Part shown: one piece after another, positions 1-6,964 of the stretch
How the letters are laid out: each line of letters begins with the position of its first letter
Numbering within the stretch: the stretch's first letter is position 1
Origin: Mageeibacillus sp. UBA1257
GTDB lineage: Bacteria > Bacillota > Clostridia > UBA1212 > UBA1257
Length of the DNA: 12,998 bases
NCBI GenBank assembly: GCA_002308775.1
Contig: DBVT01000125.1
Span: 1,487-14,484 of the forward strand
Reading direction: 5' to 3'
Translations under genes and position numbers: made by a program
The notes under the pieces: generated by a model
Told to the model about the DNA's origin: nothing
The model's database searches: none
The model's input: only the letters and a program-made list of their open reading frames with translations

Positions 1-681
1 TTATCGACTCCGAAGGGTTTTGCGATGAATTTATTTATAAACGGGTCGGTTGAAACAAAGACTCCCGACGGCAAAAAAACGGTGTTTACGACCAAGACCG
101 ATTATCCGAAAACAGGTGAGGTCGAGATAACCGTTGAAACAGAAACAGAAGAAGAATTTGAACTCCTTTTAAGAAATCCCTCTTGGAGCGGTGAAACAAA
201 AATATCAGTAAATGGCTTAAAAACGAAAGCCGAAGCGGGATATTCCGCCATAAAAAGAGTATGGAAAAACAAAGATTCGATCAGTATCGTATTTGATATG
301 GGAATAAAGGTCATATACCCGACAGCATACGGCAGTCAGGTGCTTATGAATAAGGTGATATGGGACAAGAATTATATTGTTCCGACATTTGACAAAGAAG
401 ACCCTGCCGCGGAAAAACATATTGCGCTGAAACGCGGACCGATAGTATTGGCCGAAGACGCGCGTCTGGAATACAATATTGATGAACCTGCCGATATTCT
501 TATCGAAAACGGATCGGTTAACGCTGAAATAACCGGCGGAGAAAATTCCGCGTTTGATAATTTGGTTGCCGTAACCGTCCCCTTGAAAAACAGAGATAAA
601 ATGACTCTTATCGACTATTCCTCAGCAGGAAAAACGTGGAATGAAGAAAGCAGAATGGCGGCGTGGATATCTGTAATTTAG
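1..681 (+). CDS. GH127/DUF1680-type glycoside hydrolase, C-terminal part (5' truncated by window edge)
   Basis: This is the last ~227 residues of a protein that begins before the window; the frame is open from base 1, so the ATG at 25 is an internal Met in a stretch (GFAMNLFINGSV) that fits the mid-protein LYVNLFI-type strand of the family. Downstream come the usual beta-rich C-terminal motifs: LRNPSWSG, then VNGL, a tyrosine followed by IKRVWKNKDSISIVFDM, then ALKRGPIVLAED, and a last strand ending MAAWI. Known members of GH127 (DUF1680) are beta-L-arabinofuranosidases and related retaining enzymes that trim plant polysaccharide side chains. The catalytic cysteine/glutamate centre lies in the missing N-terminal (alpha/alpha)6 barrel, so activity and substrate cannot be judged here. 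The lack of a visible signal peptide is also due to truncation. The family call is fairly sure; exact specificity is not. Confidence 0.8.
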   Translation, partial: LSTPKGFAMNLFINGSVETKTPDGKKTVFTTKTDYPKTGEVEITVETETEEEFELLLRNPSWSGETKISVNGLKTKAEAGYSAIKRVWKNKDSISIVFDMGIKVIYPTAYGSQVLMNKVIWDKNYIVPTFDKEDPAAEKHIALKRGPIVLAEDARLEYNIDEPADILIENGSVNAEITGGENSAFDNLVAVTVPLKNRDKMTLIDYSSAGKTWNEESRMAAWISVI

Positions 682-737
682 AGCATTGAAACGTGCATGG
701 GATGATGTCACTGAATTTTAATTTGCGGGAGCATATC

Positions 738-1394
738 ATGATCGATCTTAATCTGGTAAATAAAACGGAGACTTTCCTTAAACGGAAATTTGACTCGGGA
801 GAATATCTGAATGATCATCCGAATGATAAAGCGTACAGGATAGAACATACTTACAGGGTGGCAAATATCGGTCGAGAGATCGCTTTGAAGGAAGGCTTTG
901 ACGAGACTGAGATGGTCATTGCATGTCTTCTTCATGATGTTGCATACTGCGAAGACTTCGGGGAAGACGGTTGGAAAGAGCACGGAAGGCATTCGGCAAA
1001 GATCGCCCGTCCGTTTTTAATCGAAATAGGTCTTGAAGAAGAACGTATCAACGACATTTGTTACGGGATAGCTATCCATGTCGATGATAAGGCTGATTTT
1101 TACGGTGAGCGAACAGCATTTGCGCTCTCGGTGGGTGATGCGGACAATATCGACAGGTTTGACGCGTATCGCATCCACGAAATACTTAACATGGACGGAT
1201 TTCTTGAAAAAGACTTCGGTGAAAAGCAGAAATATGTCGAAATAAAACTTCAGAGGCTGCGCGAACTGCTTAAAATGCAGCTGGCTACAAAAACAGCGGG
1301 CGAAATGTGGAAGTCACGTATCGATTTTTATATTGATTTTTATGAAAAGCTTAAGCAGCAGCTTGAGCGAAGCGAAAGCATAATCACAGACTGA
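738..1394 (+). CDS. HD-domain metal-dependent phosphohydrolase (uncharacterised)
   Basis: A 218-residue protein of the HD superfamily. Visible metal-site residues are H37 (IEHTYRVA), the HD pair H66-D67 (LLHDVAY), H82/H85, H114 (AIHVDDKAD) and D134 (SVGDADNIDRF), the usual H...HD...H...D order of single-domain HD hydrolases. These act on phosphoester or phosphoanhydride bonds of nucleotides or similar small molecules; the substrate is not readable. I chose the ATG at 738 over the in-frame ATG at 693 because GGGAG (727-731) stands 6 bases before it, whereas 693 has no ribosome binding site and would add a 15-residue tail overlapping the leader. It follows the GH127-type gene by 56 bases with no terminator seen, so it may be co-transcribed, though the two functions have no obvious link. 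No second domain or membrane segment. Confidence 0.8.
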   Translation: MIDLNLVNKTETFLKRKFDSGEYLNDHPNDKAYRIEHTYRVANIGREIALKEGFDETEMVIACLLHDVAYCEDFGEDGWKEHGRHSAKIARPFLIEIGLEEERINDICYGIAIHVDDKADFYGERTAFALSVGDADNIDRFDAYRIHEILNMDGFLEKDFGEKQKYVEIKLQRLRELLKMQLATKTAGEMWKSRIDFYIDFYEKLKQQLERSESIITD

Positions 1395-1447
1395 ACTGAA
1401 AACGCGAAATACGCTTGCGTCACGATATGTACCCTTGAACGGATCGC

Positions 1448-2227
1448 TCAGCCCAATCCTACGTCGAGCATCATCATGATCGCGAAACCTGCGGCGAAAC
1501 AAATAGTCGCGAGATTCGAGTGTTTTCCGTCTGTCATGCCCGGTATCAGTTCTTCTACAACAACGTAAAACATTGCGCCTGCTGCGAAGGAGAGAAGATA
1601 CGGAAGTATCGGAAGGAAAAGCTGCGCCGCGAATATGATCAGGATCGCGCCTATAGGTTCAATAACGCCTGACAGGACTCCGTACAAAAATGTTTTGAAT
1701 TTTCCTGCTCCTTCAGCGCGAAGAGGCATAGATACGATCGCGCCTTCAGGAATATTTTGTATTGCTATGCCGATTGAAAGGGCAAGAGCGCCTGAAAGCG
1801 AAATGCTCTCATTTCCGTAAAGCCATCCGGCAAATACTATGCCTGCCGCCATACCTTCGGGAAGATTGTGGAGAGATACGGCGAGAAACAGCTTGGTCGT
1901 ACGTTTAAGTCCGCTCCTGACTCCTTCTTCCGTTTTATTTACATGCATATGAGGGATGACAGCGTCAAGTACGAGCAGGAAGAGCATGCCGAAGAGGAAG
2001 CCGATGACAGCGGGTATGAAAGACAGCCTGCCCATTTTCGACGACTGTTCGATCGAGGGAAGCAGAAGACTGAAAAATGACGCGGATACCATAACTCCGG
2101 CTGCAAAACCTTCGAGCGCTTTTCTGACGTTATCGTTGATATCTCCCTTCATGAAAAAAACGCATGCGGATCCCAGACTCGTTCCGAGAAGAGGTATGAG
2201 TATTCCGAGCATGACTTTGAACCACAT
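1448..2227 (-). CDS. ZIP family metal (zinc/iron) transporter, GufA/ZupT-like
   Basis: A 259-residue polytopic membrane protein. About eight hydrophobic segments are visible (roughly 3-25, 37-57, 69-92, 111-135, 145-167, 181-202, 206-228, 238-257). The family's metal-site motifs are present: HNLPEG at 120-125 in helix 4 and QNIPEG at 157-162 in helix 5, with a further acidic residue in EPIGA (E190) and VEELIPG (225-226). Helix 5 has Gln where many ZIPs have His, as is common in the GufA branch. ZIP proteins import divalent metals, mainly Zn2+ and Fe2+/Mn2+, into the cytoplasm. The short loop with HMH (93-95) between helices 3 and 4 may bind metal. The start is fixed by AGGAGG (2234-2239 on the minus strand) 6 bases upstream. 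It is monocistronic here, convergent with the HD gene and divergent from the flavodoxin gene. Metal preference is not readable. Confidence 0.9.
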   Translation of the reverse strand: MWFKVMLGILIPLLGTSLGSACVFFMKGDINDNVRKALEGFAAGVMVSASFFSLLLPSIEQSSKMGRLSFIPAVIGFLFGMLFLLVLDAVIPHMHVNKTEEGVRSGLKRTTKLFLAVSLHNLPEGMAAGIVFAGWLYGNESISLSGALALSIGIAIQNIPEGAIVSMPLRAEGAGKFKTFLYGVLSGVIEPIGAILIIFAAQLFLPILPYLLSFAAGAMFYVVVEELIPGMTDGKHSNLATICFAAGFAIMMMLDVGLG

Positions 2228-2268
2228 AAAATGCCTCCTGAAGACGTTTTTAACAAGGTTTGCTCTAT

Positions 2269-2274
2269 ATTATA
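2269..2274 (-). promoter_or_regulatory. Putative -10 box for the ZIP transporter gene
   Basis: TATAAT reads on the minus strand about 41 bases before the ATG, in an AT-rich stretch. The hexamer 17 bases upstream (GTAGAA) is a poor -35 match, so either the promoter is weak or a regulator assists. No clear Fur- or Zur-like palindrome was seen around it. Confidence 0.45.
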
Positions 2275-2355
2275 CACATTTTTTATTATTCTTCTACTGT
2301 TTTTACGAAGAAATCTGTTTTTGTTCGGCGAATTCGGCGCAAAAATCGTCGCAAC

Positions 2356-2384
2356 TTGTTCCGAAAGGCAAAAAATGATATAAT
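2356..2384 (+). promoter_or_regulatory. Extended -10 promoter for flavodoxin gene
   Basis: TTGTTC (2356-2361), a 17-base spacer, then TATAAT (2379-2384) preceded by TGA, which makes an extended -10 (TGn-TATAAT). The weak -35 (3 of 6) fits with reliance on the extended -10. It lies about 35 bases before the flavodoxin ATG at 2420. Confidence 0.65.
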
Positions 2385-2419
2385 GCTCCTCGCAGGTAAA
2401 AATCATTTCGGAGGCAAAT

Positions 2420-2902
2420 ATGAAAAAAGCTGTCGTTTATTATTCAATGTCAGGCAATACGAAATATGTTGCGCAGAAGATCGCCGAAAAGACAGGCGCT
2501 GACCTTGTTGAACTTGTGCCCGAGAAGTCTTATCCCGACAAGGGCATGAAAAAGTTTCTCTGGGGAGGCAAGAGCGCTTTGATGGGCGAAAAACCGGCGC
2601 TCGTTCCTTATGAGTTCAACGCTGACGAATATGACACAGTGATCATAGGTTCTCCGGTATGGGCGAGCAGCGTGACGCCTCCTATAAATACATTTTTAGG
2701 GGACCACGGCGAGGAGATCAAGGGTAAAAAGCTCGCTGTTTTTCTCTGCTTTGCAGGCGGAGGAGCTGACAAGGCGATCAAAAAGCTCAAAAAAGCGCTC
2801 GGAAGGGAAGATCTTGCGGCGCAGCTCATACTGACTGATCCTTTGACGAATATAAATAACGAAACAGAAGAAAAGATTTCCGGGTTCTGCTCGGCCGTCT
2901 GA
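2420..2902 (+). CDS. Flavodoxin (FMN-binding electron carrier)
   Basis: A 160-residue single-domain flavodoxin. It opens with the first beta strand KKAVVYYS and the FMN phosphate loop SMSGNTK (9-15), followed by helix 1. The second flavin loop is GSPVWASSVTPP (77-88), where W81 would stack on the isoalloxazine ring, and the third region is FLCFAGGGADKAIKK (108-122). Length and motif order match short-chain flavodoxins of the flavodoxin_4 kind annotated in Clostridia. Such proteins carry single electrons in the cytoplasm in place of ferredoxin, or serve as quinone/flavin reductase-like modules; the partner is not shown. GGAGG at 2410-2414 gives a clear start. The acyltransferase gene follows after 65 bases without a terminator, so the two are probably co-transcribed. 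Confidence 0.9.
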   Translation: MKKAVVYYSMSGNTKYVAQKIAEKTGADLVELVPEKSYPDKGMKKFLWGGKSALMGEKPALVPYEFNADEYDTVIIGSPVWASSVTPPINTFLGDHGEEIKGKKLAVFLCFAGGGADKAIKKLKKALGREDLAAQLILTDPLTNINNETEEKISGFCSAV

Positions 2903-2967
2903 AAAAAGATTTACGCCATGTCCCGTAATAACGGACACAAAATAACTGAACAAGGAGAAAAACGGTT

Positions 2968-3696
2968 TTGCTCGCGCTTAAAATAATACTCGGAATAATC
3001 GGAGGCCTGCTCGCACTGTTTATACTGTTCGCTCTTTTTACGATGCTCGCGAGCAGATTTATAGACACTTCGAGAGAATACGACAAAAACAGCAGATTCT
3101 ACAGATTTCTGCTCGATTTCTGGACCGGATTCATGGTCGTCGTCATGAGGATAAAGATCGACAAAAAAGGCTTGGAAAAGATCCCAAAAGGCAGATTTGT
3201 CATCGTGAGCAATCACAGGTCGAACTTTGACCCGATACTCACGTGGTACCTCCTGAAGAAAAACAAGCTCGCTTATCTTACGAAAGACGACAATTTCCGC
3301 GTGCCCTGGTTCGGAAGGATCATAAGAAAGTGCTGCTTCATGGGCATTGACAGGGAAAATCCGAGGAGAGCCCTGGAAACGGTTGAAAAAGCCGCGGATC
3401 TTCTCATAAGAGACGAGGTCTCTATAGGCGTGTATCCGGAAGGCACGAGAAATAAGACGGAGGAGACGCTTCTTCCTTTCCACAACGGCATGTTCAAAAT
3501 ATCGAAAAAAGCGAACGTGCCTCTCGTCATTGCCTGCATCAAGGGAACATCGACTATTCATTCCGATTTTCCGAAGAGATCTCCGAAGGTCGAGTTCGAA
3601 GTACTTGATGTCATGATGCCGGACGAGCTGAAAGGGATGAAAGACTGCGAAATAGGCGCAAAAGTGCGCGATATGCTGCTTGCGGCTCTGTCCTGA
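2968..3696 (+). CDS. 1-acyl-sn-glycerol-3-phosphate acyltransferase (PlsC-like)
   Basis: A 242-residue membrane-anchored acyltransferase. Residues 4-29 form an N-terminal hydrophobic anchor. The catalytic HX4D motif is NHRSNFD with H83 and D88 (block I), the phosphate-binding loop is YPEGTR at 156-161 (block III), and PLVIACIKGT at 185-194 matches block IV. The family transfers an acyl chain to the sn-2 position of lysophosphatidate to make phosphatidate for membrane phospholipids. The start is TTG at 2968: no ATG lies upstream in frame, the hydrophobic anchor begins at once, and AAGGAG (2952-2957) stands 10 bases before it, a slightly long spacing. A later ATG (M26) would cut off the anchor. 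Substrate range is not proven from sequence; related proteins acylate other lysolipids. Confidence 0.88.
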   Translation: MLALKIILGIIGGLLALFILFALFTMLASRFIDTSREYDKNSRFYRFLLDFWTGFMVVVMRIKIDKKGLEKIPKGRFVIVSNHRSNFDPILTWYLLKKNKLAYLTKDDNFRVPWFGRIIRKCCFMGIDRENPRRALETVEKAADLLIRDEVSIGVYPEGTRNKTEETLLPFHNGMFKISKKANVPLVIACIKGTSTIHSDFPKRSPKVEFEVLDVMMPDELKGMKDCEIGAKVRDMLLAALS

Positions 3697-3710
3697 TATA
3701 TCACTGCACG

Positions 3711-3739
3711 TTGAATAAACAGTAAAAATGATATATAAT
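3711..3739 (+). promoter_or_regulatory. Promoter for the EIIC / HD hydrolase / STAS-kinase operon
   Basis: TTGAAT (3711-3716, 4 of 6 to consensus), a 17-base spacer, and a perfect TATAAT (3734-3739). It starts 15 bases after the acyltransferase stop and lies about 40 bases before the ribosome binding site AAGGAGG (3767-3773). This is the most consensus-like constitutive promoter in the window apart from the one at 6986. Confidence 0.75.
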
Positions 3740-3779
3740 TTAGACTTGGATTTGATCTTGTTTCCGAAGGAGGCGCTTT

Positions 3780-4838
3780 ATGAGCAAATTCAAGTCTTTT
3801 TTAGAAAGAAAAAATATCATCATTTCACCTAAAAGGTATTTTATCGACGCCCTCGGCGCGATGGCTCAGGGACTGTTTTGTTCTCTTTTGATCGGCACTA
3901 TTTTAAAAACAGTCGGCATGATCCCCGGTCTTTCTTTTATTTCCGACATAGGCGGATACGCTATGAAAATAGCAGGACCGGCAATGGCTGTTGCGATCGG
4001 ATACGCTCTGAAAGCGGATCCCATGGTGCTCTTTTCGCTCGCTGCCGTAGGCTTTGCCGCGAATGAACTCGGCGGAGCAGGAGGACCTCTCGCTGTATGG
4101 ATTATAGCTATAGTCGCGTGCGAACTCGGAAAAGTAGTCTCGAAGGAGACAAAAGTCGACATACTCGTCACTCCTACGGTGACCATACTGATCGGAGCCG
4201 GGCTTTCTCTTCTGATCGCAAAACCGATCGGAACAGTCGCCAATCTTTTCGGAAAACTCATCATGACGGCGACAGAACTGCAGCCTCTTCTTATGGGGAT
4301 CACGGTTTCCGTCCTTGTCGGTATAGCTCTCACTCTTCCGATATCGTCAGCCGCGATATGCGCCGCTTTCTCACTTACGGGACTTGCCGGAGGAGCTGCT
4401 GTCGCAGGATGCTGCGCTCAGATGGTCGGTTTCGCCGTGATGTCTTTCAGGGAAAACAAATGGGGCGGACTCGTATCGCAGGGCCTCGGAACGTCAATGC
4501 TTCAGATGCCTAATATCATCAAGAATCCGAGGATCTGGATCGCTCCGATCTTGACATCTGCAATAACCGGACCGCTCGCGACTTGTGTTTTCAAGATGCA
4601 GATGAACGGCGCCGCGATCAATTCCGGAATGGGAACTTGCGGACTTTGCGGCCCCATAGGAGTCATAACGGGCTGGTTCACTCCGACTGTTGAAGGCGTA
4701 GCGGCCATACAGCCCGGTTTTGTTGACTGGCTCGGTCTGGCGCTCATATGTGTCGTTTTACCCGCTGTGATCTGCCCGGCGATAAATCTGATATTCAGAA
4801 AGATCGGATGGGTCAAAGAAGGAGATCTGAAGATATGA
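3780..4838 (+). CDS. PTS EIIC-like permease (PTS_EIIC_2 / PfoR family)
   Basis: A 352-residue polytopic membrane protein with about nine to ten hydrophobic segments and a cytoplasmic basic N-terminus. Its sequence pattern is that of Pfam PTS_EIIC_2 (PF13303), to which, as I recall, the clostridial PfoR regulator-like proteins belong: a Gly/Ala-rich core with NELGGAGGPLAVW (96-107), the conserved stretch GLGTSMLQMPNIIKNP (235-250) followed by GPLATCVFKMQMNG (264-277), and GMGTCGLCGPIGV (283-295). EIIC proteins carry a sugar across the membrane coupled to phosphorylation by EIIA/EIIB, but neither domain is fused here or present nearby, so its substrate and energy coupling are open; many PTS_EIIC_2 proteins stand alone. 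AAGGAGG (3767-3773) lies 6 bases before the ATG. The stop overlaps the next start as ATGA, implying translational coupling. Confidence 0.85.
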   Translation: MSKFKSFLERKNIIISPKRYFIDALGAMAQGLFCSLLIGTILKTVGMIPGLSFISDIGGYAMKIAGPAMAVAIGYALKADPMVLFSLAAVGFAANELGGAGGPLAVWIIAIVACELGKVVSKETKVDILVTPTVTILIGAGLSLLIAKPIGTVANLFGKLIMTATELQPLLMGITVSVLVGIALTLPISSAAICAAFSLTGLAGGAAVAGCCAQMVGFAVMSFRENKWGGLVSQGLGTSMLQMPNIIKNPRIWIAPILTSAITGPLATCVFKMQMNGAAINSGMGTCGLCGPIGVITGWFTPTVEGVAAIQPGFVDWLGLALICVVLPAVICPAINLIFRKIGWVKEGDLKI

Positions 4839-5416
4839 ACGTTCTCGATGAGGCTGTAATATTCGCCGTAAAGGCTCACGAGGGTCAGAAACGTAAAATG
4901 TTCGATCTCCCATATATCCTTCATCCAATGGAAGTCGCACAGATAATATCCACGATGACAGAGGATAAAAACGTCATGGCAGCAGGGGCGCTTCACGATA
5001 CCGTCGAAGACTGCGGCGTTGATCCCGAAGAGATAAGGCGAAGATTCGGGCCTCGCGTTGCTGCTCTCGTTTTAAGCGAAACTGAGGACAAGCTCGCCGA
5101 AAGACCGCCGGAAGAGACGTGGATGGAGAGAAAAAAGGATTCTCTTCTGATGCTCAAATATACGAAGGATACGGACGTTAAAATACTCTGGCTCGCAGAC
5201 AAACTGTCGAATCTCAGGTCATTTTACAGGGCGAAGCGTAAAATAGGAGACGAAATATACGAAAAACTGCACCAGAAGGACCCTATGATGCACAGATGGT
5301 ATTATCTTTCTGTCGCCGAATATACGGCTGAACTCGCTGAAACTGACGCGCACAGGGAAGTCGTCGAACTTATAGACAAAGTCTTCCCGGACACAGAAAA
5401 TGAAAGGAAAGAGTGA
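4835..5416 (+). CDS. Small RelA/SpoT-type HD hydrolase (putative small alarmone hydrolase)
   Basis: A 193-residue protein matching only the N-terminal hydrolase domain of RelA/SpoT (HD_4). The signature runs AHEGQKRK (14-21), PYILHPMEVA (26-35, H30), ALHDTVEDCG (52-61, H54-D55 and E58-D59), FGPRVAALV (71-79), and ADKLSNLR (121-128, with D122, N126 and R128). These are the metal and guanine-nucleotide contacts of (p)ppGpp 3'-pyrophosphohydrolases such as Mesh1-type small alarmone hydrolases. No synthetase, TGS or ACT domain is present. The middle stretch (SETEDK...W..RK, 81-100) differs from SpoT's VTK/RL region, so another pyrophosphorylated nucleotide could be the substrate. The ATG at 4835 overlaps the permease stop (ATGA), with GGAG (4821-4824) 10 bases upstream; an earlier in-frame ATG at 4748 lies inside the permease gene and is disfavoured. 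Confidence 0.8.
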   Translation: MNVLDEAVIFAVKAHEGQKRKMFDLPYILHPMEVAQIISTMTEDKNVMAAGALHDTVEDCGVDPEEIRRRFGPRVAALVLSETEDKLAERPPEETWMERKKDSLLMLKYTKDTDVKILWLADKLSNLRSFYRAKRKIGDEIYEKLHQKDPMMHRWYYLSVAEYTAELAETDAHREVVELIDKVFPDTENERKE

Positions 5417-5420
5417 GATC

Positions 5421-6602
5421 ATGATCAGATCGGAAATCGATAGAGGCATTTTGACCGTATATCCCGAAGGAAGGATAGATTCCACCAATTCGGCGCAGTT
5501 TGAAAAAGAAATGGAAAACGCGTCGTCCCGTTTTACGGGCGAGATATTTGTGATCGACGCGGAAAAACTCGAATATATATCGAGCGCCGGCCTTCGCGTT
5601 TTACTCAAGATCAGGAAGATGTTTCCTTCGCTTAAGATAGTTAACGCGTCCGGCGAGATCTACGACATACTCGATATGACGGGTTTCACTGAAATGATCA
5701 AGGTCGAAAAGGCATACAGGAAGATGTCAGTCGAAGGATGCGAAGTCATAGGACAGGGAGCCAACGGTAAGGTCTACAGGATAGACCCGGATACGATAAT
5801 AAAAGTGTATTTGAACCCGGACAGCCTCGATGATATAAAAAGAGAAAGGGAACTGGCCAGAAGAGCGCTGATACTCGGAATACCGACGGCGATCTCGTAT
5901 GACGTTGTAAGAGTCGGAGAAGGATACGGCTCCGTTTTTGAACTGCTGAACGCCAAATCTTTGACTAAACTCATCTCGTCAGATCCTGAAAATATCGACA
6001 AATATATAACGATGTACGTCGATCTGCTCAAAAAGATACATTCCACTCAGGTCAGAGAGGGAGATATGCCCGATATGAAAGCCGAAGTCGTAAAATGGGT
6101 AGCTTTCCTGGAAAACTATATCGACAGCGCAAAATGGCAGAAACTGATGAAGATGACAGAGGAAATACCGGATGATATGCATATGATCCACGGAGATTAT
6201 CATACGAAAAACGTGATGGTGCAAAACGGAGAAGTCCTTCTTATAGACATGGACACGCTTGCTCACGGAGATCCCGTATTCGAATTTGCCCAGATGTTCA
6301 ACGCGTATATCGGATTCCCGTCTGTCGAAAACAGAGATACGACGTCGTTCCTCGGATTTGACGGCTCCGTGGCAAAAAAGATCTGGGACGGAGCGCGAGC
6401 TTTGTATTTCGGAACAAACGACGAAGAGAAGCTCGCTGAGATCGAAAATAAGGCGGCCATAATCGGCTATACGAGGCTCATGAGAAGAGAGATCAGACAC
6501 AACGGCACAGAATCAGACGAGTCTAAAAAGAAGATCTCGTTCTGCAAAGAACAGATCGAATCGAGGCTCGAAAAAACGGATTCTCTCGTTTTTAACAAAT
6601 AA
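5421..6602 (+). CDS. STAS domain fused to APH-like phosphotransferase/kinase (TIGR02172-like)
   Basis: A 393-residue two-domain protein. Residues 1-100 are a STAS domain of anti-sigma-antagonist type (GRIDSTNSAQFE at 17-28; LEYISSAGLRVLL at 50-62, where S54/S55 align with the phosphorylated serine of SpoIIAA/RsbV). Residues ~105-385 are an aminoglycoside phosphotransferase/choline-kinase-like fold: glycine-rich loop GQGANGKVYRID (111-122), probable ATP lysine K128, catalytic loop HGDYHTKN (257-264, D259 and N264), and metal site LIDMD (274-278, D276). The kinase half resembles the family I remember as TIGR02172. All core kinase residues look intact, so it should be active on a protein or small molecule; resistance to aminoglycosides is not implied. 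Start: ATG at 5421 begins right at the STAS fold; an in-frame ATG at 5400, overlapping the previous gene, lacks a good ribosome site. Confidence 0.82.
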   Translation: MIRSEIDRGILTVYPEGRIDSTNSAQFEKEMENASSRFTGEIFVIDAEKLEYISSAGLRVLLKIRKMFPSLKIVNASGEIYDILDMTGFTEMIKVEKAYRKMSVEGCEVIGQGANGKVYRIDPDTIIKVYLNPDSLDDIKRERELARRALILGIPTAISYDVVRVGEGYGSVFELLNAKSLTKLISSDPENIDKYITMYVDLLKKIHSTQVREGDMPDMKAEVVKWVAFLENYIDSAKWQKLMKMTEEIPDDMHMIHGDYHTKNVMVQNGEVLLIDMDTLAHGDPVFEFAQMFNAYIGFPSVENRDTTSFLGFDGSVAKKIWDGARALYFGTNDEEKLAEIENKAAIIGYTRLMRREIRHNGTESDESKKKISFCKEQIESRLEKTDSLVFNK

Positions 6603-6640
6603 AAAAGTAATTAAAAGATCACCGAAAGGAAAACGCAAAA

Positions 6641-6940
6641 ATGGAAATAGTAAAAAGCAAAAAGGAAGGCATTTTAAGCCTCAGGATCAGCGGAAGACTC
6701 GATACGACAACAGCGCCGGAACTCGAAGCAGTGCTGAAGGAAGAACTCACGGATATCAAAGAACTCGATCTCGATTTCGGATCACTCGACTATGTCTCTT
6801 CCGCCGGCCTTCGCATTCTCCTTCAGACTCAGAAGACGATGAACACGCTGGGCAAAATGGAGATCAGAAATGTCAACGATTCCGTCATGGAAGTGTTTGA
6901 TATCACGGGTTTTTCCGATATTTTGACTATAATCAGGTGA
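6641..6940 (+). CDS. Stand-alone STAS protein (anti-sigma factor antagonist type)
   Basis: A 99-residue single STAS domain. It shows GRLDTTTAPELE (18-29), the core strand LDLDFGSLDYVSSAGLRILL (42-61), and the C-terminal helix FDITGFSDIL. S53 or S54 in SSAG is at the position phosphorylated in SpoIIAA/RsbV-type antagonists, which bind and titrate anti-sigma kinases when unphosphorylated. It is plainly paralogous to the STAS half of the preceding protein (both share the R(I/L)D(S/T)T, YxSSAGLRxLL and (M/I)TGF blocks). AAAGGA (6625-6630) lies 10 bases before the ATG. The gap to the kinase fusion is 38 bases without a terminator, so the two are likely one transcript. No GHKL anti-sigma kinase or PP2C phosphatase is encoded in the window, so its partner is unknown; the upstream kinase is the best local candidate. 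Confidence 0.9.
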   Translation: MEIVKSKKEGILSLRISGRLDTTTAPELEAVLKEELTDIKELDLDFGSLDYVSSAGLRILLQTQKTMNTLGKMEIRNVNDSVMEVFDITGFSDILTIIR

Positions 6941-6964
6941 AAAAAGGACATTTTACACTTTTTT

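Noticed and set aside
693..737. Upstream ATG at 693 as start of the HD-domain gene
   Set aside because: No ribosome binding site precedes it, while GGGAG stands 6 bases before the ATG at 738 and the conserved domain lies fully downstream.
2919..2937. Short inverted repeat TGTCC/GGACA between flavodoxin and acyltransferase genes considered as a terminator
   Set aside because: The stem is only five pairs and no T-run follows, so it should not stop transcription.
2911..3561. Minus-strand open frame of 216 codons opposite the acyltransferase gene
   Set aside because: The translation is rich in Arg/Ser/His/Tyr with no recognisable motif, and the plus-strand frame carries intact HX4D and PEGTR motifs. 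It is an antisense shadow.
4097..4513. Plus-strand frame of 138 codons inside the permease gene
   Set aside because: Composition is Arg/Ser/His rich with no hydrophobic core, as expected from a +1-shifted reading of a membrane protein gene.
4502..4996. Minus-strand open frame of 164 codons over the permease/HD hydrolase junction
   Set aside because: It crosses two well-supported plus-strand genes and shows no domain pattern or ribosome binding site.
5421..6602. Aminoglycoside resistance gene
   Set aside because: The kinase half has the general APH fold, but it is fused to a STAS domain, resembles a chromosomal paralogous kinase family, and has no mobile-element context.
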